Assembly: GCA_963922565.1 (NCBI GenBank)
Contig: CAWUIQ010000009.1
Span: 38,440 to 102,439 of the forward strand
Source: JBCBKL01 sp963922565
GTDB lineage: Bacteria; Pseudomonadota; Alphaproteobacteria; Rhodobacterales; Rhodobacteraceae
Reading direction: 5' to 3'
DNA: 64,000 nt
Positions 52,174 to 60,136 of this stretch are shown here, piece after piece. The position numbers and the translations under genes were made by a program. Each line of letters starts with the position of its first letter. Positions within the stretch are counted from its first letter, which is position 1. Below the pieces are notes generated by a model that made no database searches, was not told the origin of the DNA, and saw only the letters and a program-made list of their open reading frames with translations.

Positions 52174-52624
52174 GCTCTTCGCCTATACGGATGGCGCGTG
52201 TTCCGGCAATCCGGGCCCAGGCGGCTGGGGTGTGCTGCTGCAGGCTCGCGATGGCGAGGTGGTGAAGAAAGAGCGGGAGTTGTCTGGCGGTGAAGCGGAA
52301 ACAACGAACAACCGGATGGAGCTCTTGGCGGCCATCAACGCGCTTGAGACGCTCGAACGCTCCAGCCGGATCACGGTGGTGACCGACAGCGCCTATGTGA
52401 AGAATGGCGTGACGGGCTGGATCCATGGATGGAAGCGTAACGGCTGGAAAACGGCCGCAAAGAAACCGGTTAAGAACGTGGAATTGTGGCAGCGGCTTGA
52501 TGCGGCACAGGCCCGCCACGACGTGACCTGGGAATGGGTCAAGGGCCATGCGGGCCATCCCGAAAATGAACGCGCTGACGCCCTGGCCCGCGCCGGTATG
52601 GAACCGTTCAAGTCGAAAGGTTGA
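52166..52624 (+). CDS. rnhA: Ribonuclease HI
   Basis: 152 residues, GTG start (TELFAYTDGACSGNPGPGGW). Catalytic Asp9, Glu52 (NNRMELLAA) and Asp74 (VVTDSAYV), plus the basic handle WKRNGWKTAAKKPVKN and GHAGHPENERAD. Removes RNA from RNA-DNA hybrids. Last gene of the five-gene chain, followed by two hairpins. Confidence 0.96.
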   Translation: MTELFAYTDGACSGNPGPGGWGVLLQARDGEVVKKERELSGGEAETTNNRMELLAAINALETLERSSRITVVTDSAYVKNGVTGWIHGWKRNGWKTAAKKPVKNVELWQRLDAAQARHDVTWEWVKGHAGHPENERADALARAGMEPFKSKG

Positions 52625-52633
52625 GAGACGACG

Positions 52634-52680
52634 AAAAGCGTTTTTGAACGCTTTTGCCAATTCGCTTACCTAAGCGAATT
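52634..52680. terminator. Two adjacent hairpins between rnhA and the convergent aminotransferase
   Basis: AAAAGCGTT (52634) / AACGCTTTT (52647) with a TTTG loop, then AATTCGCTTA (52659) / TAAGCGAATT (52671) with a 2-base centre. The first, with A- and T-rich flanks, is a plausible bidirectional terminator between convergent genes. The second is a perfect 10-bp dyad that could be a terminator arm or a protein site. Confidence 0.65.
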
Positions 52681-52698
52681 ACCGCCCCGCCCAACGGT

Positions 52699-53868
52699 TC
52701 ACTGAAGATCGGAAAAGGCCTCGGCCAAGCGCTCGACCGCTTCCTGAACCCGCGCCCGCGGGGTTGCGATGTTGAACCGCAGCCAGCTCTCGCCACCCTT
52801 GCCAAAGGTCGGTCCATGGTTCACCGCGATGCAAGCGTCCTGCTCGACGCGACGGGTGAACTCCGCGCGCTCCATCCCGGTGCCGGAAAAGTCGACCCAG
52901 GAGAGATACGTGGCTTCAAGCGGCATCGACCTCAGGCCCGGTATCGCATTGACCGCGTCGTCAAAGACCCTGCGATTGGCATCGAGATAGAGCACAAGGT
53001 CATCGACCCAGGCTGCCCCTTCCGGCGAATAGGCAGCCGTCGCCATGAAGAGACCGAACGAATTCGGCGACATCCCCAGCCCCGCCATCCGCGCCGCGAA
53101 CTTTGCGCGCAGGGCCGGGTCCGGGATGATCACGTTGCCGCTGTGCGAACCTGCGATGTTGAAGGTCTTGGTCGTCGCCGTCATCATCACGAGCCGGTCT
53201 TCAATCCCCTCGACATGCGCCATGGGGATATGGGTGTGGCCCGGCATGACCAGATCGTGGTGGATTTCGTCAGACACGAGGATCAGGTCATGCCGCCTGG
53301 CGAATTCGGCCACACCCTCCAATTCGGCGGGTGTCCAAACCCGGCCCCCGGGATTGTGCGGCGAACACAGGATGACCATGCGGGCCGAGCCATCCATCTG
53401 CGCGTCGTATGCATCGAAATCGAGTGTGTATCTGCCGTTGTTGTCGATCATCTCGCATTCGATGACCTTGCGATTGTTGGCGCGGATCACCTTGGCAAAG
53501 GCGTGGTAGACCGGCGTAAAGAGCACGACGCCGTCGCCCGGCTGGGTGAACGTGTCGACACACATCGCCGTCCCGTTGACGAGACCATGCGTGGTAAAGA
53601 TCCAGTCACGTTCGACCGCCCAGCCGTGGCGGTTTTGCATCCACCACTGGATCGCCCCGATGTATTTGCTGTCGTCACCAAAGTAGCCAAAAATGCCGTG
53701 GTCGAGCAGGGATTGCAGCGCCTCATGCACAACTTCGGGCGGACGGAAATCCATGTCGGCGACCCACATGGCCAGGCCCTTGTCGACTGGCACGCCATAG
53801 ATCTTTTCCATCATGTCCCATTTGACGCAATGGCTGCCACGTCTGTCGATGATCTTGTCAAAGCTCAT
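52699..53868 (-). CDS. MalY/PatB-type PLP aminotransferase / C-S beta-lyase
   Basis: 389 residues. Begins SFDKIIDRRGSHCVKWDMME, with MWVADMDFRPPEVVHEAL, SPHNPGGRVW, VSDEIHHDL and PLP-Lys234 in TATTKTFNIAGSHSGN. The MalY/PatB subfamily is often a cystathionine beta-lyase (methionine and sulfur metabolism), sometimes an aminotransferase. ATG 53868 has AAGGAGAG upstream. A CRP-like palindrome lies about 58 bp before the start. Confidence 0.9.
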   Translation of the reverse strand: MSFDKIIDRRGSHCVKWDMMEKIYGVPVDKGLAMWVADMDFRPPEVVHEALQSLLDHGIFGYFGDDSKYIGAIQWWMQNRHGWAVERDWIFTTHGLVNGTAMCVDTFTQPGDGVVLFTPVYHAFAKVIRANNRKVIECEMIDNNGRYTLDFDAYDAQMDGSARMVILCSPHNPGGRVWTPAELEGVAEFARRHDLILVSDEIHHDLVMPGHTHIPMAHVEGIEDRLVMMTATTKTFNIAGSHSGNVIIPDPALRAKFAARMAGLGMSPNSFGLFMATAAYSPEGAAWVDDLVLYLDANRRVFDDAVNAIPGLRSMPLEATYLSWVDFSGTGMERAEFTRRVEQDACIAVNHGPTFGKGGESWLRFNIATPRARVQEAVERLAEAFSDLQ

Positions 53869-53925
53869 GCAGCTCTCCTTATTCCCCCGGGAACCTATGG
53901 CTATCAGCCGCGGCTGCAACCGGAT

Positions 53926-53941
53926 TGTGACATAGATCACA
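53926..53941. promoter_or_regulatory. CRP/FNR-family binding palindrome
   Basis: TGTGACATAGATCACA: perfect TGTGA / TCACA arms with a 6-bp centre, the consensus CRP site. It lies between the aminotransferase (minus) and def (plus), about 58 and 70 bp from their starts. A CRP-like protein may act on one or both genes. Confidence 0.65.
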
Positions 53942-54010
53942 GGGTGCCGCGCGGTGAGTGGGGCCTGCGAGACGTTGCGCCCACTCGCCAGAGCGCATAA
54001 TTGGTGGGCT

Positions 54011-54535
54011 ATGAAACGGCCTATTATCCTGCATCCCGATCCCCGCCTGAAGAAGGTGTCGAAACCCGTGGCGGATCTGTCGGACGAACTGATCACGCTG
54101 GCAGACGACATGCTGGCGACGATGTATGACGCGCCCGGCATCGGTCTGGCCGCGCCGCAGGTCGGCGTGCTGTCACGCCTCATCGTGCTGGATTGCATTA
54201 AAGAAGAGGGTGAAACGCCCCGACCCATGGTCATGTTCAACCCCGAGATCGTCGCGACCTCGGATGAGCAGAACACCTATGAGGAAGGGTGTCTTTCGAT
54301 CCCCGAACAATTCGCGGATGTCACCCGGCCCAAGGTCGTCGATGTCCGCTGGATCGATCGGCATGGCAACGAACAGAACGAAACCTTTGACGGGCTTTGG
54401 GCCACCTGCGTCCAGCACGAGATCGACCACCTCGATGGCAAGCTCTTTATCGACTACCTCAAACCGATGAAGCGGCAACTGATCACCCGCAAGGCCGTCA
54501 AGCTCAAGAAAGAGCGGGCGCGCGAAAAGGCATGA
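54011..54535 (+). CDS. def: Peptide deformylase
   Basis: 174 residues: GIGLAAPQVG (43-52), EEGCLSIP with metal-binding Cys94, and QHEIDHLDG with His136, catalytic Glu137 and His140. Removes formyl from the initiator Met. Start MKRPIILHPDPRLKKVSKPV. Followed by a degenerate paralogue and fmt, together handling N-formyl-Met at both ends of translation. Confidence 0.97.
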   Translation: MKRPIILHPDPRLKKVSKPVADLSDELITLADDMLATMYDAPGIGLAAPQVGVLSRLIVLDCIKEEGETPRPMVMFNPEIVATSDEQNTYEEGCLSIPEQFADVTRPKVVDVRWIDRHGNEQNETFDGLWATCVQHEIDHLDGKLFIDYLKPMKRQLITRKAVKLKKERAREKA

Positions 54536-54575
54536 TCCACCCTGCTTTGTCGACGATCATGGGCAAGCTAAGGCC

Positions 54576-55085
54576 ATGACGATCCGCCCCTTTGTGCCGT
54601 GGCCAGACCAGCGCCTGCGGACGGCCGCCGCCGAAGTGGCCGACATCACGGACGAGATCCGGCAGATCTGGGCCGATATGGTCGAGACGATGGACGCAAT
54701 GCCCGGTGTGGGGCTGGCCGCGCCGCAGATCGGCGTTATGCTGCAGCTCGCCGTCGTCGATGCCTCGCCCGATCGGACCCGGCGCATCCTCATGGCCAAC
54801 CCCACCCTGTTGTCGGTGAGCGAGACGAAAGTCGCCGGAGAAGAGGCCAGCCCCAACCTGCCCGGCGTCTCGGCTAAGGTTAAACGCCCGAAGGACATCG
54901 CGATCCGGTTTCTCAATGCTGACGGCGTCATCGAACGCCGCGACCTTACCGGGCTCGAGGCCCGCAGCGCCCAACATCAGATCGACCATCTGCAGGGGCG
55001 CATGTACTTCGATAATCTGAGCGCGGTGAAGCGCGACATGCTGCTGCGCAAGGCCAAGAAGACCAAAGGGCAAGAGAGGGCATAG
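54576..55085 (+). CDS. Peptide deformylase-like paralogue with altered active site
   Basis: 169 residues, clearly a Def homologue: GVGLAAPQIG (44-53) is intact. In motif 2 the metal Cys is replaced by Ser92 (EEASPNLP instead of EEGCLSIP). In motif 3 the catalytic Glu is replaced by Gln135 (QHQIDH). It lacks the normal catalytic set and probably does not deformylate; a regulatory or different role is possible. Between def and fmt, 6 bp from fmt. Confidence 0.85.
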   Translation: MTIRPFVPWPDQRLRTAAAEVADITDEIRQIWADMVETMDAMPGVGLAAPQIGVMLQLAVVDASPDRTRRILMANPTLLSVSETKVAGEEASPNLPGVSAKVKRPKDIAIRFLNADGVIERRDLTGLEARSAQHQIDHLQGRMYFDNLSAVKRDMLLRKAKKTKGQERA

Positions 55086-55091
55086 CCGACG

Positions 55092-55997
55092 ATGCGCCTG
55101 ATTTTCATGGGCACGCCCGAATTCTCGGTTCCCGTCCTCGATGCGCTGGTCAATGCGGGGCACGAGATTGCCTGTGTCTACTGCCAGCCACCGCGTCCCG
55201 CCGGGCGAGGAAAGAAAGTTCGCCCCAGCCCCGTGCAGGCCCGGGCCGAGGCGCTAAACCTGCCGGTGCGCCATCCCGTCTCACTGCGAAACGCCGAAGC
55301 ACAGGCCGACTTCGCTGACCTCAACGCAGATGCGGCAATTGTCGTGGCCTATGGGTTGATCCTGCCGCAAGCGGTGCTGGATGCGCCGCGCCTCGGTTGT
55401 CTCAACATCCACGCCTCCCTGCTACCCCGTTGGCGCGGCGCGGCGCCGATCCACAGGGCCATCATGGCCGGGGACGCTGAAACCGGAATCTGTATCATGC
55501 AGATGGAGGCGGGCCTGGATACCGGGCCTGTTCTGCTGCGCGAGGCGACACCTATCGGGCCAACCGAGACGACTGCCGATCTGCATGACCGTCTGTCCCA
55601 TATGGGTGCGCGTCTGGTCGTCGAAGCCCTCGATCAGATCGACGTGCTCACGCCGGAAACCCAGCCCCATGCAGGCGTTACCTATGCAACGAAGATCGAC
55701 AAGGCCGAGGCGCAGATCGATTGGACAAAACCCGCGACTGAGGTCGATCGGCTGATCCGTGGCCTTTCGCCCTTTCCGGGCGCGTGGTTCGAACATGATG
55801 GAACGCGGGTTAAGGTGTTGGGATCGAGGCTTGGTGACGGCGCAGGAGCCCCAGGCACGGTGCTGTCGGATCAGCTCGATGTCGCTTGCGGAACGGGTGC
55901 GGTTCGGCTGACACAGATGCAACGCGCGGGCAAGGGGGCGCAGGATGCCCAGGAATTTCTGCGTGGTTTCCCGCTTCCACCGGGCACGGAATTATAG
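55092..55997 (+). CDS. fmt: Methionyl-tRNA formyltransferase
   Basis: 301 residues: MRLIFMGTPEFSVPVLDALV, NIHASLLPRWRGAAPIHRAI (H-x-S-L-L-P-x-x-R-G active-site motif), and the C-terminal OB-like domain (GLSPFPGAWFEHDGTRVKVL). Formylates Met-tRNA for initiation. Next to the deformylase genes. Confidence 0.97.
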   Translation: MRLIFMGTPEFSVPVLDALVNAGHEIACVYCQPPRPAGRGKKVRPSPVQARAEALNLPVRHPVSLRNAEAQADFADLNADAAIVVAYGLILPQAVLDAPRLGCLNIHASLLPRWRGAAPIHRAIMAGDAETGICIMQMEAGLDTGPVLLREATPIGPTETTADLHDRLSHMGARLVVEALDQIDVLTPETQPHAGVTYATKIDKAEAQIDWTKPATEVDRLIRGLSPFPGAWFEHDGTRVKVLGSRLGDGAGAPGTVLSDQLDVACGTGAVRLTQMQRAGKGAQDAQEFLRGFPLPPGTEL

Positions 55998-56006
55998 GAG
56001 CAGCGG

Positions 56007-56243
56007 ATGTTTCCAACGCTGATCGGAACCGTGGTGATCGCCGGGATCGTGGGCTATCTGTCCGAAAAGACGCGGTTTACCCATAACGGTATCCTGCCGA
56101 GCATCATCATCTGCGTGGGCGGCGCATTCGTGTTCTATTTCGTCCGCATCATGTTCGGGATCGGGTTTGGCTCCCCCGGATTTGATGCGATCGCGTCAAG
56201 CATCGGCGCGCTCATCATCGTCCCGACGCATTGGCGCAAATGA
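56007..56243 (+). CDS. Small membrane protein, GlsB/YeaQ-like
   Basis: 78 residues, about three hydrophobic segments, Gly-rich: LIGTVVIAGIVGYLSEKTRF, GILPSIIICVGGAFVFYFVR, ASSIGALIIV. Resembles the transglycosylase-associated GlsB/YeaQ type small proteins with moderate certainty. Only 9 bp after fmt, so probably in its operon. Confidence 0.65.
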   Translation: MFPTLIGTVVIAGIVGYLSEKTRFTHNGILPSIIICVGGAFVFYFVRIMFGIGFGSPGFDAIASSIGALIIVPTHWRK

Positions 56244-56250
56244 TCTGCGA

Positions 56251-56601
56251 TCAGATCAGCTTTTCGATAAGGGCCACCGGCCGGTCGGGCGCCATTTCGA
56301 AATCCGCCGGCGGCGTGGAACTGACTGCCGTCGCACGCTTGAACTCATAACGGATCTGGTCACCTTCGACTTCGGACGCCACGATAAGGCATTGAAACGA
56401 GTGATCGCTGCCTTCGAAGAGGTCAACAAAACCGCGCAGGTGCGGGGCATTGCAATCGACGGAGAACCCCGTTTTCCATTGGTCGAGAATGGGAAAGCTG
56501 CCCTCGCGCGTCATGACGCTCAGCCGCGCTGTCTGCTTTCGATTTTTTTGGCGCGCTTCATCCAAGCAGCGTTGAACGTCTTCCGAAAGAAATGTGGACA
56601 T
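56251..56601 (-). CDS. Conserved-type hypothetical cytoplasmic protein
   Basis: 116 residues starting MSTFLSEDVQRCLDEARQKN, then basic stretch RKQTARLSVM, LRGFVDLFEGSDHSFQCLIV and GDQIRYEFKRAT. A PilZ-like beta-barrel is possible: it has R-x4-R-like basic residues (RKQTAR) early and strands later, but no clear D-x-S-x-x-G motif. Resembles a roseobacter hypothetical family; no function assigned. Confidence 0.65.
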   Translation of the reverse strand: MSTFLSEDVQRCLDEARQKNRKQTARLSVMTREGSFPILDQWKTGFSVDCNAPHLRGFVDLFEGSDHSFQCLIVASEVEGDQIRYEFKRATAVSSTPPADFEMAPDRPVALIEKLI

Positions 56602-56787
56602 CAGACCGACTCCCCCAAGCCCTGATTCCATGGTTAACATATCCCGCCGTACTTCAGGGCAAATGATTGTCGCAAATCTGGCGAAAATTGCGCCTGTGCA
56701 TCAGTGCAGAACCGCTGCGCAGCGGCGGGGCATGGGTCTTGGAGCCTCAACCGCTACATTAGCGGCGACGGTACAAAGGAGATCGAC

Positions 56788-57777
56788 ATGGGCCTGTTGG
56801 TAGACGGCGTTTGGCAAGACACGTGGTACGACACGAAGTCGACGGGCGGAAAGTTCCAGCGCTCGCAGGCCAAGTTTCGCAACTGGATCACCGCGGATGG
56901 CAATGCGGGCCCGTCGGGCAGCGGTGATTTCAAAGCCGAGAGCGGGCGGTATCACCTCTATGTCAGCTACGCCTGCCCATGGGCACACCGCACGCTGATC
57001 TTCCGCAAGCTCAAAGGCCTTGAGCCTCACATCGACGTTTCAGCGGTGCATCCCGACATGCTGCAGGATGGCTGGACGTTCGAAAAGGACGGGGCGGGCG
57101 CGACCGGCGATACCCTCTATGGCCTGCCCTTCGCGCGCGACATCTACACCAAGGCCGACCCCAAGTTTTCCGGCAGGGTCACCGTGCCGATTCTGTGGGA
57201 CAAGAAACGCGAGACGATCGTCAACAACGAAAGCTCCGAGATCATCCGGATGTTCAACAGCGCCTTTGACGGCATCACCGGCAATACGCTCGACCTCTGG
57301 CCCGAAGCCCTGCGCGCTGAGATCGAACCGGTGAATGACCGCATCTACGACACGTTCAACAACGGCGTCTACAAGAGCGGTTTTGCAACGACACAAGAGG
57401 CTTACGACGCAGCGGTTGTGCCATTGTTCGAAACGATGGATTGGCTTGATGAGCGCCTGACTGCGCATCGCTATCTGATGTGCGATACCCTGACCGAAGC
57501 CGATTGGCGGCTGTTCACCACCCTGATCCGCTTCGATCCCGTCTATCACGGCCACTTCAAATGCAACCGCAAACGGCTGGTCGATTACCCCAGCCTATGG
57601 GCCTATACGCGCGAGCTGTATCAATGGCCGGGTGTGGCCGAGACGGTGAATTTCGACCACATCGTCCGGCACTACCATTACAGCCATGAGACCATCAATC
57701 CGCACCGGATCGTGCCCTTGGGCCCGGATCTGGATCTGATGGCGCCGCATGGGCGGGATCAGCTGGCAGCGGCGTAG
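56788..57777 (+). CDS. Glutathionyl-hydroquinone reductase (Xi-class GST, YqjG/ECM4 family)
   Basis: 329 residues: thioredoxin-like part with SYACPWAHRTLIFRKLKGLE (catalytic Cys in CPWAHR), VPILWDKKRETIVNNESSEI, and the C-terminal all-alpha domain with MDWLDERLTAHRYLMCDTLT and YHGHFKCNRKRLVDYPSLW. Uses glutathione to reduce glutathionyl-hydroquinones. ATG 56788 has AAAGGAG upstream. Its 3' end overlaps the convergent receiver gene by 19 bp. Confidence 0.93.
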   Translation: MGLLVDGVWQDTWYDTKSTGGKFQRSQAKFRNWITADGNAGPSGSGDFKAESGRYHLYVSYACPWAHRTLIFRKLKGLEPHIDVSAVHPDMLQDGWTFEKDGAGATGDTLYGLPFARDIYTKADPKFSGRVTVPILWDKKRETIVNNESSEIIRMFNSAFDGITGNTLDLWPEALRAEIEPVNDRIYDTFNNGVYKSGFATTQEAYDAAVVPLFETMDWLDERLTAHRYLMCDTLTEADWRLFTTLIRFDPVYHGHFKCNRKRLVDYPSLWAYTRELYQWPGVAETVNFDHIVRHYHYSHETINPHRIVPLGPDLDLMAPHGRDQLAAA

Positions 57778-58121
57778 TGTTCGACCATCGCGACAAGATC
57801 TTCGGGCGGCGTCGCGGCCTGCACGAACGCGCATGCGTTGCTGGCATGGGCAAAGATGGAACCGTCCGAAAAGAAGGTCGTGTTGGTGACGAAAATCACC
57901 CGGGCATTCGGCCAGCGATAATTGGCAAAGTCTGACACCGCGAGCGCACTGGAGCCTTCGAGCACAAGGTCGAGAATGATCATGTCGACCTCGTTATCCG
58001 ACATGTGGTCGATGGCCTCTTCCTGCGTCGAAACCAGAACCACCGACATGCCTTGCCGTTCGAGATGGCGCATCCAGATGCGACCCAGATCCTTTTCGCT
58101 TTCGACAATAAGAACGTTCAT
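57759..58121 (-). CDS. Single-domain response-regulator receiver, atypical active site
   Basis: 120 residues. Asp51 in MIILDLVLEG is conserved, and VIFVTNTTFF holds the usual Thr position. The N-terminal acidic pair is changed (VESEKD, Glu7-Ser8-Glu9), and the Lys normally before Pro near position 102 is missing (FVQAATPPED). Phosphorylation may be altered. No kinase or output domain is adjacent. MNVLIVES at 58121 is the natural start; a TTAA-N7-TAAA sequence lies at 58182-58196 upstream. Confidence 0.85.
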   Translation of the reverse strand: MNVLIVESEKDLGRIWMRHLERQGMSVVLVSTQEEAIDHMSDNEVDMIILDLVLEGSSALAVSDFANYRWPNARVIFVTNTTFFSDGSIFAHASNACAFVQAATPPEDLVAMVEHYAAAS

Positions 58122-58295
58122 GTTCACTCCATGCCGCCACAATTTCGGCACCCACTCTTAACCTTACGTGCGCCGAAATTGTTAATACTCGGTAAATTTT
58201 CTGCCGGAAGTCTTAACAAACCCGGCCGTTTCTTGCAAAGCCGGCAAAGTTCCGCTCTTTAGCATCGGATAATCGCATAAAGGGAAGAAAACGCG

Positions 58296-59225
58296 GTGAA
58301 AAACAGGGATCACGGCGGCAATCTGGATGCAGCGGTGGCGCGCTTTGGCGGCCATCGCGACGATTGGATTGACCTTTCGACCGGCATTGCACCGTTTCCG
58401 TTTCCTTTACCAACATTACCGTCCCATGTCTGGACGGCGCTGCCCACAAAAACCGAGGAAACTGCGTTAACTGATGAGGCCCGCCGCTTCTGGAACGTGC
58501 CGGATCAGGCGGCGATCGTGGCCTCGCCGGGCGCTTCGCTGCTGATCGCGCAGATCCCGCATCTGGCACCCGCCGGCACCGTACAGATCGCTGAGCCCAC
58601 CTATAACGAACATGCCGCCGCGTTCGCCCAGGCTGGTTGGCAAAAGACCGGCGACGCCGCGGACGCCACCGTCATCGTCCATCCAAACAACCCCGATGGC
58701 CGCCTTTGGAGCGGCGAGTCGCCAGACGCCACGCTGAACGTGATCGACGAAAGCTTTTGCGATGTCGTAGCGGATGCCTCCTTTGTCTCACAGGCAACCC
58801 GACCGGGCACCTTGATCCTCAAGAGCCTGGGCAAGTTCTGGGGTCTGGCGGGTTTGCGCGTTGGTTTCGCGATTGGCGACCCAGACCTGATTGCCCGTCT
58901 GAAGGAGCGGATGGGGCCATGGCCTGTTTCGGGGCCCGCCTTGGCGATCGCGACCGCCGCGCTGTCAGATCCCGCTTGGGCGGCTCGGCAACGCGACAGA
59001 CTGGCGATCGCGGCACAAAAGCTGGATGCTGTGATGAGCGCTCATGGAACGATTGTTGGCGGCACGTCTCTGTTTCGACTTTATGATGTCGATGACGCGG
59101 AAGGCTGGCAAACGCGGCTGGCAGGGCAGCGGATATGGAGCCGCACGTTTCCCTACAATACTCGCTGGCTGCGGCTGGGCATCCCGCCCGAGCATGGCTG
59201 GGCGCGGCTGGAAGCTCTGGCGTGA
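58296..59225 (+). CDS. cobC: Threonine-phosphate decarboxylase (cobalamin biosynthesis)
   Basis: 309-residue PLP enzyme, GTG start with AAAGGGAAG upstream: DHGGNLDAAVARFGGHRDDW, DLSTGIAPFPFP, HPNNPDGRLW, NVIDESFCDV and KSLGKFWGLAGLRVGFAIG with the PLP lysine. Makes aminopropanol phosphate for the cobalamin nucleotide loop. Symbol follows alphaproteobacterial use (CobD in Salmonella). Overlaps cbiB by one base. Confidence 0.92.
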   Translation: MKNRDHGGNLDAAVARFGGHRDDWIDLSTGIAPFPFPLPTLPSHVWTALPTKTEETALTDEARRFWNVPDQAAIVASPGASLLIAQIPHLAPAGTVQIAEPTYNEHAAAFAQAGWQKTGDAADATVIVHPNNPDGRLWSGESPDATLNVIDESFCDVVADASFVSQATRPGTLILKSLGKFWGLAGLRVGFAIGDPDLIARLKERMGPWPVSGPALAIATAALSDPAWAARQRDRLAIAAQKLDAVMSAHGTIVGGTSLFRLYDVDDAEGWQTRLAGQRIWSRTFPYNTRWLRLGIPPEHGWARLEALA

Positions 59226-60133
59226 TGGCTGGCATCCTCGCCATCGCGATGGTTCTCGATGCCGTGCTGGGGGAACCGGACTGGCTGTGGTCACGCATCC
59301 GGCATCCGGCAGTGTTGATGGGCCAGTTCGTCTCGGCCCTCGACAAGCGCCTGAATGCCGGTAACGCGCAGCGCCTTAACGGGGCGCTGGCGTTGCTTTT
59401 GATGGTTGTGGCGGCAGGTGCGGCAGGTTGGGCGCTGGCGCAATTGGGCTGGATCGTCGAGGTGGTCTGCGCCGCGATACTGCTTGCTCAGAAATCACTG
59501 GTCACGCATGTGGCCGCGGTTGCGACAGGTCTTCGCACGTCCTTGCAGGACGGACGAGAGGCCGTCGCGCTTATCGTCAGCAGGGACACGGGGGTGATGG
59601 ACGAAAGCGCCGTGGCCCGCAGTGCAATCGAGAGCGCAGCCGAAAACCTGAGCGATGGCGTGATCGCCCCCGCCTTCTGGTTCCTGATCGCGGGGCTGCC
59701 GGGCATCGCGATCTACAAGATGGTGAACACCGCCGACAGCATGATCGGCTACCGGACCGAGCGATACGCCCGTTTCGGCACCGCGGCTGCACGGACGGAT
59801 GACGTGCTGAACTGGATCCCGGCGCGCCTGACGGCCCTGATGATTGTCGCACTTGGCGGGAACCGAGCGGCGTTGCGAAACATCAGGGCGGACGCAAAGC
59901 GCCATAAATCCCCCAATGCCGGCTGGCCGGAGGCTGCGATGGCCCGCGCGCTTGATATTTCGCTGGCCGGTCCGCGGACCTATGACGGCATCGCCGAGAA
60001 TTTTCCGTGGGTCAACGAACACGGTCGCAAGAAACTGATCCCGCATGACATTGACCGCTGTGTCGGGATGCTGTGGAAGGTTTGGGCATTGGCCTTGGCC
60101 GTTGTCCTGCTGTCGTCTGTTTTTACGGGTTAG
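59225..60133 (+). CDS. cbiB: Adenosylcobinamide-phosphate synthase
   Basis: 302-residue integral membrane protein: MVLDAVLGEPDWLWSRIRHP, ENLSDGVIAPAFWFLIAGLP, MVNTADSMIGYRTERYARFG and NIRADAKRHKSPNAGWPEAA are CbiB (CobD in Pseudomonas) landmarks. Joins aminopropanol (phosphate) to cobyric acid. Partner of cobC in the same transcript. Confidence 0.95.
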   Translation: MAGILAIAMVLDAVLGEPDWLWSRIRHPAVLMGQFVSALDKRLNAGNAQRLNGALALLLMVVAAGAAGWALAQLGWIVEVVCAAILLAQKSLVTHVAAVATGLRTSLQDGREAVALIVSRDTGVMDESAVARSAIESAAENLSDGVIAPAFWFLIAGLPGIAIYKMVNTADSMIGYRTERYARFGTAAARTDDVLNWIPARLTALMIVALGGNRAALRNIRADAKRHKSPNAGWPEAAMARALDISLAGPRTYDGIAENFPWVNEHGRKKLIPHDIDRCVGMLWKVWALALAVVLLSSVFTG

Positions 60134-60136
60134 ATT

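Noticed and set aside
58122..58295. Cobalamin riboswitch upstream of cobC
   Set aside because: The region was read for a B12-box-like segment and none was found.
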